Part shown: in pieces, positions 11,380 through 24,400 of the stretch
Position numbering within the stretch: the stretch's first letter is position 1
Layout of the letters: the number at the start of each line of letters is the position of its first letter
Assembly (NCBI GenBank): GCA_958450365.1
Contig: CAUEEP010000737.1
Span: 1,663,501-1,727,500, forward strand
Source of the DNA: Mesorhabditis belari
Taxonomy: Eukaryota > Nematoda > Chromadorea > Rhabditida > Rhabditidae
DNA: 64,000 nucleotides
Direction: 5' to 3'
Notes under the pieces: model-generated
Databases searched by the model: none
What the model was told of the DNA's origin: nothing
What the model saw: the letters and a program-made list of their open reading frames with translations, nothing else
Translations under genes and position numbers: made by a program

Positions 11380-13879
11380 ATGACAAATCTTCACGCCGAT
11401 GACCGGGAACCTGAACCGGTGAGTGAAATGAAGAAAAAAAAAATCAATAGCATACATTTATGCAGCCGAAATAAAGAAAAAGAATGCTAATAGATTCGCA
11501 AGAATGGTTTGTAGCGTTAAAAAAGGTTAAAAGATCAAGTTTTTTTAAAGAAATGATTCAATACTAGAGTTTTAAAGTTATATTTTTGTATTTTTGTATT
11601 TTTTATATCAAAAGTACTTCCTATACTATAATTCTAAATTCAAGAAATCCTTTGAATTTTCTATTTTCTTTGATAACAGCTGTTTGAGTAGAAAAGGATT
11701 CGGATTCGGAGAAAAAAAAGCTTGGAAATTTGACCCATAAACCCCTTCTTTCCAAGAAATTCTCCACGAAATTCAAGAAAGTTTTTACGAAGATGAAAAG
11801 TGATGTGCTTTTCAAGTAGCAAAATATCAATCAATAGCAAAAAAAGCAAAAAAAAAAAGCTAAATCAATAGCATTTTCAATATCCTTTTTATTAGTAAAA
11901 TAATTGAAATTGTGCCTAGAAAATTGAAGGGAAATCGTGGAGATTCTTGATTTATTTAACGATTTATTTATTTATATTTGTCCTCAGGTCATCTCCTCAC
12001 TTCAACCCGATGCTGAATGGAAGAATATTCAATTGAACACATTCACGCGATGGGTGAATAATCACTTGAAGAAAGTCCCCGACGAGATACACCATCTTGT
12101 GAGTTAGGGATTCTAGTTCGACTCTGGAAATCTGAGTCTTATCATTGTCTTATCATAAAAAATCCAACAAACAACACATAAACAAAGAAACAAAGAAACA
12201 AAGAAACAAAGAAACAAAGAAACAAAGAAACAATAAACAAAGAAACAACAAAGAAACAAACAAACAACAAACAAACAAACAAACAAACAAACAACAAACA
12301 AACAAACAAACAAACAAACAACCAACCAATCAACCAATTAGTTTCTTATAATAAATGATTAAAATAAACTCCGCCAAATAGATTCTCTGAACTACAGTAC
12401 TTTTTAACATTAAATCTTATTTGCGTTTACAGAACAAAAGAGAATCCCTATATAAATGAATGTTCTTTGTGCGGCTTTGCAATCGCTCGCTGTCTATAGT
12501 TGTTGAAAACTAGATATGTTAGAAAAGTAATATTATTTCAGGAAAGTGATTTCTCTGACGGTCTCAAATTGATTAAATTGGTTGAAGTGTTATCACAGAG
12601 ACATGTCGGTCGATACAGTGCCCAGGTGGGTGTCAAATTCATACAGTAATCTGAATCATTAGATCAGATTATTGCCTAGAGAGTTTACAGTAAGATACAG
12701 TGCTCCAGATGAATAGTGAGTAGGGTATTCAGATAAGTGAAAAACGAAAAGTCATCATTTGTTTTTAAAAGTTTCCAGGTGAAATTCCGTCATCAGAAGC
12801 TCGAGAACGTGTCAGTGGCGTTGAATTTTCTCCAAAACGATGAAGGAATAAAGATTGTGAATATTGGTGAGTTTTATGGATAGATCTGTAGAGGGGAGTT
12901 CTATAGATAGTTCTATAGAGGGAAGCTCTATAGATAGTTCTATAGATTCAATACTCAAATTCAGTACTTAACCATCTAAAGCACATCAAAATCCGTTCAG
13001 ATTCTTCTCACATTGTCGACATGAACAAGAAATTGATCCTAGGATTGATTTGGACTCTCATCTTACACTATTCAATCTCAATTCATATGGAGGTTAGGAA
13101 AAATGCTGCTCATAGATTTGAAATCGAATTGCTCTTTTCAGGAAGATGAGCGACCAGCTGGTGAGCCAGACAAAACCCCGAAACAGCGATTGCTTCAATG
13201 GATTCGAAGGAAATTGCCTGACGATGTGCCAGTGACGAATTTCACTTATGATTGGAATGATGGCTTGGCGTTGGGTGGCTTGGTGAGTGGGATTTCAAAT
13301 AAACATTTCGATCTTGAGCATTTAACCAAATAAATTCAGCTATTCCTATCAAGAATATTGCTTTAAACAAACTAGAAAGGCTGAATTTAGGCTATAGGCT
13401 GAAGGCTGAAGGCTGAAGGCTATAGGCGGGTGAAGGTGGAGGAGGCTGAAGGCTGAAGGCTATAGGCTGAAGGCTGAAGGCTGAAGGCTGAAGGCTGAAG
13501 GCTGAAGGCTATAGGCTGGAGGCTGAAGGTGAAGGGGGAGGGGGGGGGGGGGGGGGAGGGGGGGGGGAGGGGGGGGGGGATAGGCCACGGCTGAAGGCTA
13601 TAGGCTGAATTTTGTAATTTAAATCAAGCTAGACTCGGTTGACTTTCTTGATTCTTGGATTTAAAATTTGACTTCAAACTCTAGGTGAACTCAATCTCGC
13701 CTGACTCTGTGTCAGATTGGCGAAACTGGGAACCAGATGAGGCGCTGGATAACACGCGAAGAGCCATGACTGCTGCTGCACAAGAACTCGGAGTGGCCCC
13801 TTTAATCACCCCAGAAGAATTAATCAATCCAAATGTTGACGAGAAATCTGTGATGACTTACTTGGCACAGTTTCCCCAG
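11380..13879 (+). CDS. Filamin exons 1-7: tandem CH actin-binding domain
   Basis: Exons: 11380-11418, 11988-12098, 12542-12625, 12779-12866, 13001-13092, 13142-13282, 13685-13879. CH1 begins at [17 protein letters not shown] and carries [27 protein letters not shown] and [16 protein letters not shown], all hallmark filamin/spectrin CH1 motifs. CH2 begins [15 protein letters not shown] and continues with [12 protein letters not shown] and [16 protein letters not shown]. The start is chosen because exon 1 (13 codons) splices in phase 0 to exon 2 through a strong GTGAGT donor. The upstream duplicate ATG at 11,159 lacks that donor. Confidence 0.95.
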
Positions 13880-15426
13880 GTGAGACTCGATTTTTGATAT
13901 AAAAAAAGCAGACAACAGCTTACTGTAGTACTTAGATCAGCGTCGTATTTTGTACTTTAAAATAAACGCATGCTTTCTGACATAAACAACTCACAAGTGT
14001 GCCAGAAAGCGTGCATTTAAGCAGGCACAAAGTACAAGTGTAAATCAAACTGTTTCCCGGATTTTTCAGGCTCTGAAAGAAAAAAGGCAATCGTCGATAG
14101 AGATCGAGGTAGTCCATTGCCAAAAATCTCCCCTCAAATAATCGTTTTCTCCCAAAAACCCTAACTAACATTGAATGGGAATTTCGTGGTGAATTGTAAA
14201 TGGAAAAGTTTAGGTAAAACCACCGATGAGGAAGGGGAAATTGCATGGAGTTGAGGTGACAGCGATCGCTGGACGAGCCGCCGATTTTCATGTGATCATG
14301 CCAACAGATGAGCATAAACCAAAGGTTTGAACAAATGTTTCCAAGGTTCTTCGTTGGCAAAAGCAGGTCCTGCCCTGTTTTCTTATTGCTGACCCAAAAA
14401 ATTCTCCAAAATCCAGCCTGGATCCAGAGGATCAAAAGCTAGATCCAGAAATCAATCAATCGGGCCAGTCAACCAGGCCAGATTATTACAGGCTACCTAG
14501 AGCTAAGCCAGAACAAAGCTATCAACCGGATCCTGGCCTAGCTTCTAGCTTTACAGACTATCTAATATCTAACAGACTAGCCAGAAAGCCAAAAATATCT
14601 AACAGACTAGCCAGCTCTTGAATCTGCCCTAGTTTACAGCTAGGTTAGAACTCTATGGGTTTTGCATAGCTAGATTAATTCTACAATGACTTGCAGCTCT
14701 CGATCCAAGACGAGCACGGTCAGGACATTCACTTCACTGTGAACAAGATCCCAGCCACGTGCAACTACAATGTCAAGTACACGCCTGAGAAAGTCGGAAC
14801 GGCAAAGGTAACAGAAAGAATAGTTTAGTGACACAAAACTTCGATTAGATTTCCCTCTTCACCACATCGATTCTCAGCGGTGAGAGTGTGGCGAGTGATT
14901 CAGCTGAAGTTCGAGTGATTGAAGGAGCAAGGATGCTAGACTTTGGAGGATCCGGAAAGGTCAGCACAGCTCACACATCTAAAAAGTATATGCTTAGGTT
15001 GGTGAAGTGAAAACGTTTGAGATCGAGAATGCTGGGGATGGGCCGGTTGACGTTGTTGTCGTGGATTCAGACGGAAAAGAGCATAAATTACCAGTTGTTG
15101 GTGAGTTTTTAGACTTTGTGCGCAAAATACAGCTTTTCTGGTGCACTAAGAAGTCTTTTTTCTTGTTTCTGAGAAAATAAAGGAGTGACGTGGGAATGGT
15201 TGTGTACACGGAAAGGGGAAAGTACGCAAGCTAACAAATTCCGCCGTAAAAATGCATGCCGTATTTTCTGTAATAATAGTCGCCTAAATTCCTCGAAATC
15301 TCGAGAACCGCTTATCAGAACCTATCGATGAAAATAAGATGGGGAAATTGGGGGGTTTTTTTGGGGGTTGGGGTGTTGGGGTTTGGGGGAAATTTTTTGG
15401 GGGGGGGGGTATTTTTCCCCCCCCGG

Positions 15427-15465
<39 letters not shown>

Positions 15466-18400
15466 GGGCCTCCGCCAAATCCCCAAAACCCTGGGGAACG
15501 GGCGGGGGCGGGGCGGAAAATGTAGCTGACGATGAGATCTTGACGATGATTAGAGTGTTGAGCTTCTGGGAAAACTTTGGAAGCCGTAAATAGTCATCAA
15601 CTCGGCTCGCCGGGGTGCACTACTATTTGAGAAAATTCCGGTAAATAAAGAGATGATTAAATTGATTAAATTTTTGATTTGAATCAATGATTAAAGTTTA
15701 TTCTTGAGGTTCAACGATTCCGGGTTGTTACATTGCTGATTATCCATTGGGAATGGCGGGAACACACTCGGTGAATGCTTTCCATCGTGGATCAGCGATT
15801 GTCGGCAGTCCTTTCCGATTAAAAGTGTTACCAAAAAGTGAGCAAAAATGTGCAATCATCTAAACAAAGCATTTATCTGAAAAATCTATTTCAAATCTCT
15901 TTACTTTCAGGCTCTTGGGAAACGTGGGGTCGAGGTTTGCAATCGGATGGAGTTTGCGTGGGAGATAAGGTTCACAAAAATTGTTTAAATTGTTATTTAA
16001 AGCTTATAGAAACATTTATAATACATTTAAGCGTTAAAATCTTATTTTACACAACTTATTGTACCTAAAAGAATTCATAAAACAGAGTTGAAAAGTTACA
16101 AAAGTCAAATCTCATTAGAAAATTCTATAAATCTATAAATCTAAAAGTTGAATTGAATTTTTAATTTGTTGAATTTTTACCATAGCTTGTAGATAAATAG
16201 ATAGAGTAGACAGGTATAAAATAAAGCTATCGTAAATAGTTAGCTGAATAGTTTATAGGAATACGTACCGTAAATACTGTAATTGGACCCCACCCCGATA
16301 ATGACGGTGTGGAGTGTTGCGTAGTCTAGCTTTGAACGCGGTTTTCTCGACACTGGTTTATGCTACAATGCTCGTTTAAATATCAAAAAATAGCCCTGAA
16401 TTTCAGCTATTTTTTTGATACCAAAGACGCATTTTTTGAAATTATGGGCGCTTTGAAAAAAGCTTTGATTAACAAAATACTAAAAAACTTTTGCGACTAC
16501 GCGACTGTACGAGGGCGGTGGGGTACTATTACAGTATTTACGGTATATTAAATAGTTAGCTGAATAGTTTATATCTAAAGGTATTTAGGCTCCAATCTAC
16601 GTTCAACCGTCGTCTTCGGATTCAAGCGATGACATCAATAAAGCACCGATCAGCGTCGAAGTGGTAGATGGTGAGGAAATTCGTGAATAATTAAATAATA
16701 ATATAACTAATACTTAGAGAAATCTTATATGAATATATTTCTTTTGAATAAAAATAAAAATCTAGGTCACAGTCGAAAAGTTGCGGTGACACGGACGATT
16801 TCAAATGGTCGAGCGAAATTCGAGTACACCCCGACAACTGAAGGAGTCTATCGGGTACGGTAAAATTAGATAAAATAAATAATTCAATAGATAATAATAG
16901 ATTATCAATAGATTAAATAAATAATTCAATAGATTAAATAGATAATAGGTAAAAGAAAATGTTAATAAGTTCCGGTAATAGCTTAATAGCTTAATAGCTA
17001 ATAGCTAATAGCTTAATAGCTTAATATCTTTATTTTAGGTTCAAGTGCTGAATGCGGGTGAACCAATCGGTCAAACTCCGTACGAGGTCTCTGTCAGTCC
17101 AACTTCGAAATCTCCAGTGCGCGCGTTCGGACCCGGTTTAGAAGGTGGAATTGCGCAACAACCGAATCTCTTCTATGTGAATACACACGGCGATAGTGAT
17201 GCTTTGGGTGAGGCTAGCTAAAACATCTAATACATTTCCTACAGTAGTTTCAAGATATCGTTAAACTTTTCAGCTTTCACCATCGAAGGACCGAGCAAAA
17301 CGGCGATCGAGTGCGCTGATCGAGGACAGGGACAAGCGCTTGTCGAGTATACGGTGAGGATTTTAAAATTCTATTACATTCTATTGAGGGTCTATTACAG
17401 TAAAACAAAACAGCAATTTTATAATATGCTTAATTTTTCAGCCAAAAGAAAGTGGTGTCTACAAGATCAACATCCTCTCCAAAGGCGAGCACATTCGCGA
17501 CAGTCCTTTCGTCGTCTGGGTATGATAGTTTTTAAATATTACTGCCTACTGTAGCCAGCCTAATGTAGCCAGCCTATTGTAGCCAGCCTATTGTAGCCAG
17601 TCTATTCTAGCCAGTCTACTTTAGCCAGCCTACTTTAGCCAGCCTACTTTAGCCAGCCTACTCTAGCCAGCCTACTCTAGCCAATTTTGAAGTCATATTT
17701 CAATGCTTCAGTGTCCTTGATTTATCAAATCCATAATAAAGATAATGTTAAACAGATAATTCTGTTATCTTTTCTAGGTTGACCCAGCGAACCAATCGAT
17801 TCGACCATCAGCTGTTCGAGTGACGGGACTCGAGACGAAAAAAGCGACAAAAGGAGAGAAGACAACTTTCCGGATTGACACGAAAAATGCTGGTGGTAAG
17901 TGGGGGAAATTATTATTATTATCATTAAAAATACCCCGTGTTGGTATGGGACAGTTTGTCACATCAGCGAGCAGACGAAGTTGAGATCGATCAAGTTGAA
18001 CGTGGAAGAATTACAAAATTAGTTTAACCAGCTGGTGTCTCTTGGCCGCCGTTTAAGCCCAAAATTGGTTATTTCTATAAAAAATGGATTGTCGATGAAG
18101 ATCACGAGAAGACAAACGCCGGAAATGGCTGAATCAATGGAAATCTACTTGCAGGATCGTTGACTCGTGGAAAGCTTTACCAAGGAATCGCATCGAGAAG
18201 TCAGACTTGAGGAGTTTCGTGATCGCTGAGAACACAAGCAACTTGAATTCTTTGCGAACATTTGGGAGATCTCGATTGGAACAACGTTGATGACGTGATT
18301 CAAGATGTTGAGTATTCAAGATGTTGAGTATTCAAGAGAAAGTCAAGAGAAAAAAGACAATTCAGAAGAAACTGTAGATGAAACATCACAAAAAGGAAAT

Positions 18401-21400
18401 TATTTCAAGATTTCAAGCTGGAAACAATGAAGTATGTAAGTGACAAACTTCGCCAGCAAGAAATTTGGTTGGATCCATCAAAAGGATCAATTCATGTAGG
18501 AAGAATCAAGCTAATCAAGCTAAAAGAAGGTGGATATTCGACGTCGATTAAGCTAGAGAATAAGTGAGCATTGAAAGGCGAAGCTCAAGATTTCTCGACG
18601 TTTTTTTTCGAAAACAAGTGCTCAAGATTAGATTCAATGATTGAATGATGTCGATGGACTTGAAGATGATCAGATTTGATGTTTCGGCAAAGATGAACCC
18701 ATTCCAATCGGATCATTAAAGCTTTCAAATGCACGAATTGATCAATTAAGTGCTGAGTTGATTGATCAAATTTGATTTGAATGAAACAATGAATTTGTCG
18801 ATAGTTTTGTTTGAATTTTAAATTTATCCATGAAAATAGAAATCTCTATTTGAGTTTTTGATGATACACATAAAGTAAACAAAAGACTGGTGAAAAGAAA
18901 ACAAAAAATAGAAGACATAAAGTAAATAGGAACCAGAAAATCAAAGATTAGATCTTGATATGAACTTATAAATGCCACGAATCACAAGTCTTTCCACTCA
19001 AATTCCACCTCGATCTTATTTTGAACTTCAAAACCTATCACTCTTTAGCCGATCTTCTTCCCCAAGTGAGTGTGGTCGATGGAAAGTACGGACAAATCAT
19101 TCCATCAATGCGAGAGGTGAATCCAGGGTTGTACGAGTGTTCGTTCACGCCGAAAGACACTGGGGCACACTTTGTGAATATTGGAGTGAATGGGGTAGCC
19201 GTACCAGGAGCACCTTTCCCAGTGAGTTGACTTTGAGTTTCAATTTTAACACTAGCAGCAACTAGACAATCATTGCTGTAACAAGCACAAGAGCACTATC
19301 GCCTAATTAAATCTTTTAGCTAAACGTTGAGGAGAAAATTGATGCATCGAAGTTGAACATTTTCGGGCCAGGGAGTGGAAGGACCGGTGGTCAGCCAACA
19401 ACCCACTCATTTCACTATTGACGCTAAACAGGCTGGACCAGGCGCTGTTGAGGTAAGTGATTATAGATCTAAGCCAGCCTAGGCTATCTGGGCAACTACC
19501 GTAAATACTGTAATTGGACCCCACCGCCCATAATGACGGTGCGGAGTGTTGCGTAGTCTAGCTTTGAACGAGTTTTTCTCGACACTGGTTTATGCTATAA
19601 TGCTCGTTTAGGTATCAAAAAATAGCTGAAATTCAGGGCTATTTTTGATATTTAAACGAGCATTGTAGCTTAAACGAGTGTCGAGAAAAACGCACTCAAA
19701 GCTAGACTACGCAACACCCGCACCGTCATTGTCTTTGGTATCAAAAATAGCCCTGAATTTCAGCTATTTTTTGATACCAAAGACGCATTTTTGAAAGTAC
19801 GGGCGCTTTGAAAAAAGCTTTGATTAACAAAATACTAAAAAACTTTTGCGACTACGCGACTGTACGGGCGGGGGGTGGGGATACTATTACAGTATTTACG
19901 GTATATATAAAAGCTAAACTTTTTCTAGGTAGCTCTTGCGGATCGCGACGGTCGAGCGGTGGACATTGACGTACTCGACAATCAAGACGGATCATTCACT
20001 GTCAAGTACACTGCACCAAGACCAGGCGCATATCAGGTAGACTTTTAAAGTTCGATAATGCTAGAGAATAAGTTGAAAGAAGAAAGCATTTCATATCAGT
20101 TCATTTCAGTTCATCTATCTTTAATTTTAGTTAAACGTTGTGTTCGCTGGTGTTGACGGTCCACCGATTGAGATCAATGTGAAACCGCATGTGGATCGAG
20201 GTGGAATTCGAGTGGAAGGACTTGAGAATGGTTGGTTTTTCAATTGCATGAGTATTTTGACATTGACAATGCAAGATTTTTGTTTATTTGTTTTACTAAA
20301 AGCATCAATGTTCATTCAAATGTTGAAGAAACGTTAACATTAGCATTGCGCGTTTTTTCAAAGCCATTTTTCTGGCTTTTGGCGATTGTGAGCTCTGGTT
20401 TTTTTGTTTTTAAAACTTGCCTGGTATGTTGTTTTATTTCGTTTTTCGTTTCTCTAGTATTTCTAAGTGTTTTGTTATGGATTGCTGTTCTCATTCATCT
20501 ATTTTTCTTTTAATCATTGACTTTTAATCATCATTGACTTTAGCCATTGTGACAGTGAACTGCGAGAAAGAGGTGCACGTGTTCACGTCGGATGGAGAGA
20601 ATACAAGGATTTTGATTACAAGTCCATCAGGGCGAGTGGTCGAGGCGTTGATCGAGTCGACACCAACGGGTTTCCGAGTGCTGTTTACACCGTCGGAGAT
20701 TGGGGATTACTCGATTTCGGTCACATACGAGGATCTTGCCATTGAAACAAGTCCTTTCTTGCTTCATTCAGTGCCCGAAGCTGGCGCGAATGCTTCAGGT
20801 GAGTCTTGATTGACTTTCTGACAGTAGTACGAACTACTAAGTACAGTCATCTTTCCTTTAGAAGCTGAATACGTGGTGTCTCGTTCCGGTCCACCTCGAG
20901 CTGACCTTGTGCGTGTCTCGGGGCCAGGACTAGGTCCTGTGATTGCCACTCGATCCACTCATGTCCACATCGATGCATCAAGAGCTGGCTTTGGGAATAT
21001 CGATCTTTTCGTTGATGGACCAACACGGACACCAATCCATTGTGTCGACAATCATGATGGCACTTGCAGTATGTACTATGTGCCAAGGATTCCCGGGATG
21101 TACTGGCTGAGGGTGATGTTTGAAGAACAACACGTCCCCGGAAGCCCCTTTCAAGTAAATTAAGAAATAAGTTGCATTAAACATTCATCTTATAGTTAAT
21201 GCTTTATTCTTAAATTCTTGTTCTTTAGGTAGTAGCCTGTGCACCGATGTTGTCATCTCCAAAAATGATCGCCGATCGCGACAAGACGGCTTCACCATTC
21301 ACATCGCTTTCCTCCGGTTCATCAACTCCACAACAATGCATATAAAGATTTTAAAGTTTAAAAGCTTTCAAATTAATTGATTTTCTCAAATCAGGGTTTC

Positions 21401-24400
21401 GTTTTTATAAATTATCCTCAAAAAAATTTTGTTTTTTTTTCTTTTCTCAATTTGTGTACATAATTTTTTGATGTGAAAATACGGGAATCTCTCAGAAATA
21501 TTGGAATAAATGTTTTACAAAAATGCACTGATTTATCAGCTCAATCTAGGAGATCAAAGCTTACAAAATATCAAGAAGCTCAAACCAACATTTAGCTTAT
21601 TCTTGGTTTAGTCCTTACAGAGCTCATTGACTTGCCTGCTCTATGAAAACGAGATTCACATAGAATCAGACTTAAAAATCAGGCAATCAGACTCCTATCT
21701 CTGCTTGAATTTAAATGTATTCAGGAGATTAAAGCTTACAAAATATCAAGAAGCTCAAGCCAACATAGATTTATAAAATATTCCTGAATCAGTCTATTTA
21801 TCTATTAAAATTGTTTAATTTTCAGCTGATGTTCTCACCGGTTATTTGGCAAAAGTTAAAGTTGATACGGGAAAGACTGAAGCGCAGACAAAAGGATTGC
21901 AATTCATTGCGACATTGCCAAATGAGAAACGAGTGTTGATTCCGTGTGAGAAACTCAATGGAAAGTATGAGGCACAATTCATCGCTAATGATATTGGAGA
22001 GACGAAACTTGAGGTATCTTAGTGAAATTTGTGCTCGAGAAATGGAAACAAATGGGAACTTTTATTTTGGCGAAAGAATTGAGAATTCAAGTGTGCTAGA
22101 AACAAATGAAAACTTAAATGAAAGAATTGAGTGTGCCTGAAAAGGGTTTGTAGTAAACTCGATGAAGTACTCTAGTCATTAAACTCTTCAATACTCTTAT
22201 CGTTTCTATTCTTTAGTTGCTTTTTGACGAGATTCCGATTGAAGAGGCGTTTCTTCGTGTACATCAAGGACAAGATGCGTCAAAGTGTTGTGCAAATGGA
22301 CCTGGATTGGAAAAAGCGATTGTCGGAGAGAAGGCCACGTTTCAAATTGATACACAGGTTTGTAGAAGTGGGGAAAAGATGTTTTGCAAGTAAAAGATAA
22401 CAAAAGGTTTTCTGTTGAGCTCTGTAGTTGGTTGGACGGTAGTACTACTTCTTCTAAAGTCTTCTAGGTAACTTCTAAAGTCTCAAAGCTCTTCTCAAGC
22501 TCTTCTCAAGTCTAGTGAACATCATGATAGAACACAAAAGTATTTCATAAACGATTTTAGGGCGCAGGCGATGGTGCACTCGCGTTGGAGATCAGCGGCC
22601 CAATGGAAGCAGAGACGCAAGTAACAGATTTCCAGAATGGATCGTGCAAAGTCGATTACATCACGAAAGAACCCGGCGCTTATCAAATCGCGATCTTGTA
22701 TGGAGAGGAGAAAAAGCATATACCAGGTTAGGTAGATCAAACTGAATTGATTTCTTGATCAATTTAGGCTCACCCTTTATGGCATTCGCTGACTACAAGA
22801 AAGACAATAGTAAGATCAAGGTTGAGCTGCCAGACAATGGAAAGGTGAAGATATGAAGATGAACAAAAACAAAATCAAAATCGAAACTTTAGCATCGTCT
22901 TGGCGCGACAAGTGCAATTGTGGTTGATGCCTCAAAAACAGCTGCCGGAGAGGTGACAGCAAGATTTCCACCAGGTAGGAGAAAGGAAAAAGATAAAGAT
23001 GGATCTATCAGATCTGCTAATAACTGCTAAATAACTAACTTTAGATCAAAACCAACCCAGTGTCGTGAGTCTGAGCAGTCGTCGGGGTGTAAATGTGGTG
23101 GAAATTGAACCACACGGGAAACCGGGTGACATCATTCCATTAGAGATTTCATATGATGGAGAACCATTGAAAGAAAGGTTAGAAGAGTATTTTAGAAGAA
23201 TATTTTAGAAGAATATTTAACTCAATCTAAAACCGTAGAGTTTTCTGATTGTAAAATCTTACTTTTTAGCCCATTCTTGATACACTTGGTCGCCTCTTGT
23301 GAGCCACAAAAAGCACATTTGGAAGCAACTAGAGATGGAAGTGTTGTCTCTGCTGGATCAGATGCCTATCTACAATTGAATACGAATGATTGTGGTCAAG
23401 TGAAAAAAGTTGCGACTGCAATCACTGTACGTTTTTACATTTTAAGTAGAGCGGAAGATCACGGTTCTGAAGAGCCATTTCCTTCGCTTCTTCCCCTTTC
23501 TTCTCTTCTTCCTTTCTTCCCTTCTTCCCTTCTTCCCTTCTTCCCTTCTTCCCTTCTTCCCCTTGACTTTCCCTCTTTCTCTTGACAAGCTATCGGATAG
23601 CTCAGTGGTTAGAGCAATTGGAAAGCAGAAGGTCAAGGGTTTAATTCCTTCACTTTTTGATTCCAGGGACCTGATGGTCACTCTCGTCATTGTACAATCG
23701 AAGAAATTGGTGATCGGCTTCATTCAATCCATTTCCCCACCGATCTAGCCGGAGTTTATGCAGTGGATGCACTTGTGAATGGGGAAAAGATATCGGAAAG
23801 ACCGTTGAGAATACACGCGAGACCTGTGGGCAATGTAGAGAATGCGAGAGTGAAGGGTTCGTTGAAGAAAGTATTCTAATATAGTTTAGTTTGTTTTGTC
23901 ACTTTAGCCGATTCGAACTAGCCATAGTGTACCTCTAAACTAGTTCATTTTAGTGTCAAATTTCGAAAACTTCTCTAATCTTGCTTACTTTATCCAATCT
24001 AGTACTGGAGTAGGAGTCTATTGGATTACGAGTACGCTGGAGTACGGCGAAAAACTGTAGATATCTATCTTTTGATATCTTTTGTGAACCCTAGAATCAC
24101 AGTAGACAAACTAAAACGAAAATTACTAATAGGTTGATGCATAAGTGTTTTTGTTCCTTTTCGTCTGCCGTTTCAAGCCAACAAATGCACGAATTAAACT
24201 ACGGTTGATTTCATTAGAAAAACCAATTATTTTTCTGCAAAATAACATTAAAACGGGTTTAAAAATATTTAATGCCTGGATTTTCTTGAGAGTATGAAGT
24301 CGGGTAGTCAAAGAGGGCTAACTCGATGATGCGGTTTAGACACCTTAGCTAAAGAAAACCTATCTTCGTGTCAATAGATAAAAGATAGAGAAAAAAACGT

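Noticed and set aside
12113..12351. Open frames on both strands in filamin intron 2
   Set aside because: AAACAAAG microsatellite translated as Val-Cys-Leu-Phe or Lys-Glu-Thr repeats.
15284..15593. Pro- and Gly-rich open frames
   Set aside because: Low-complexity G/C tract within an intron whose removal joins two filamin exons in phase.
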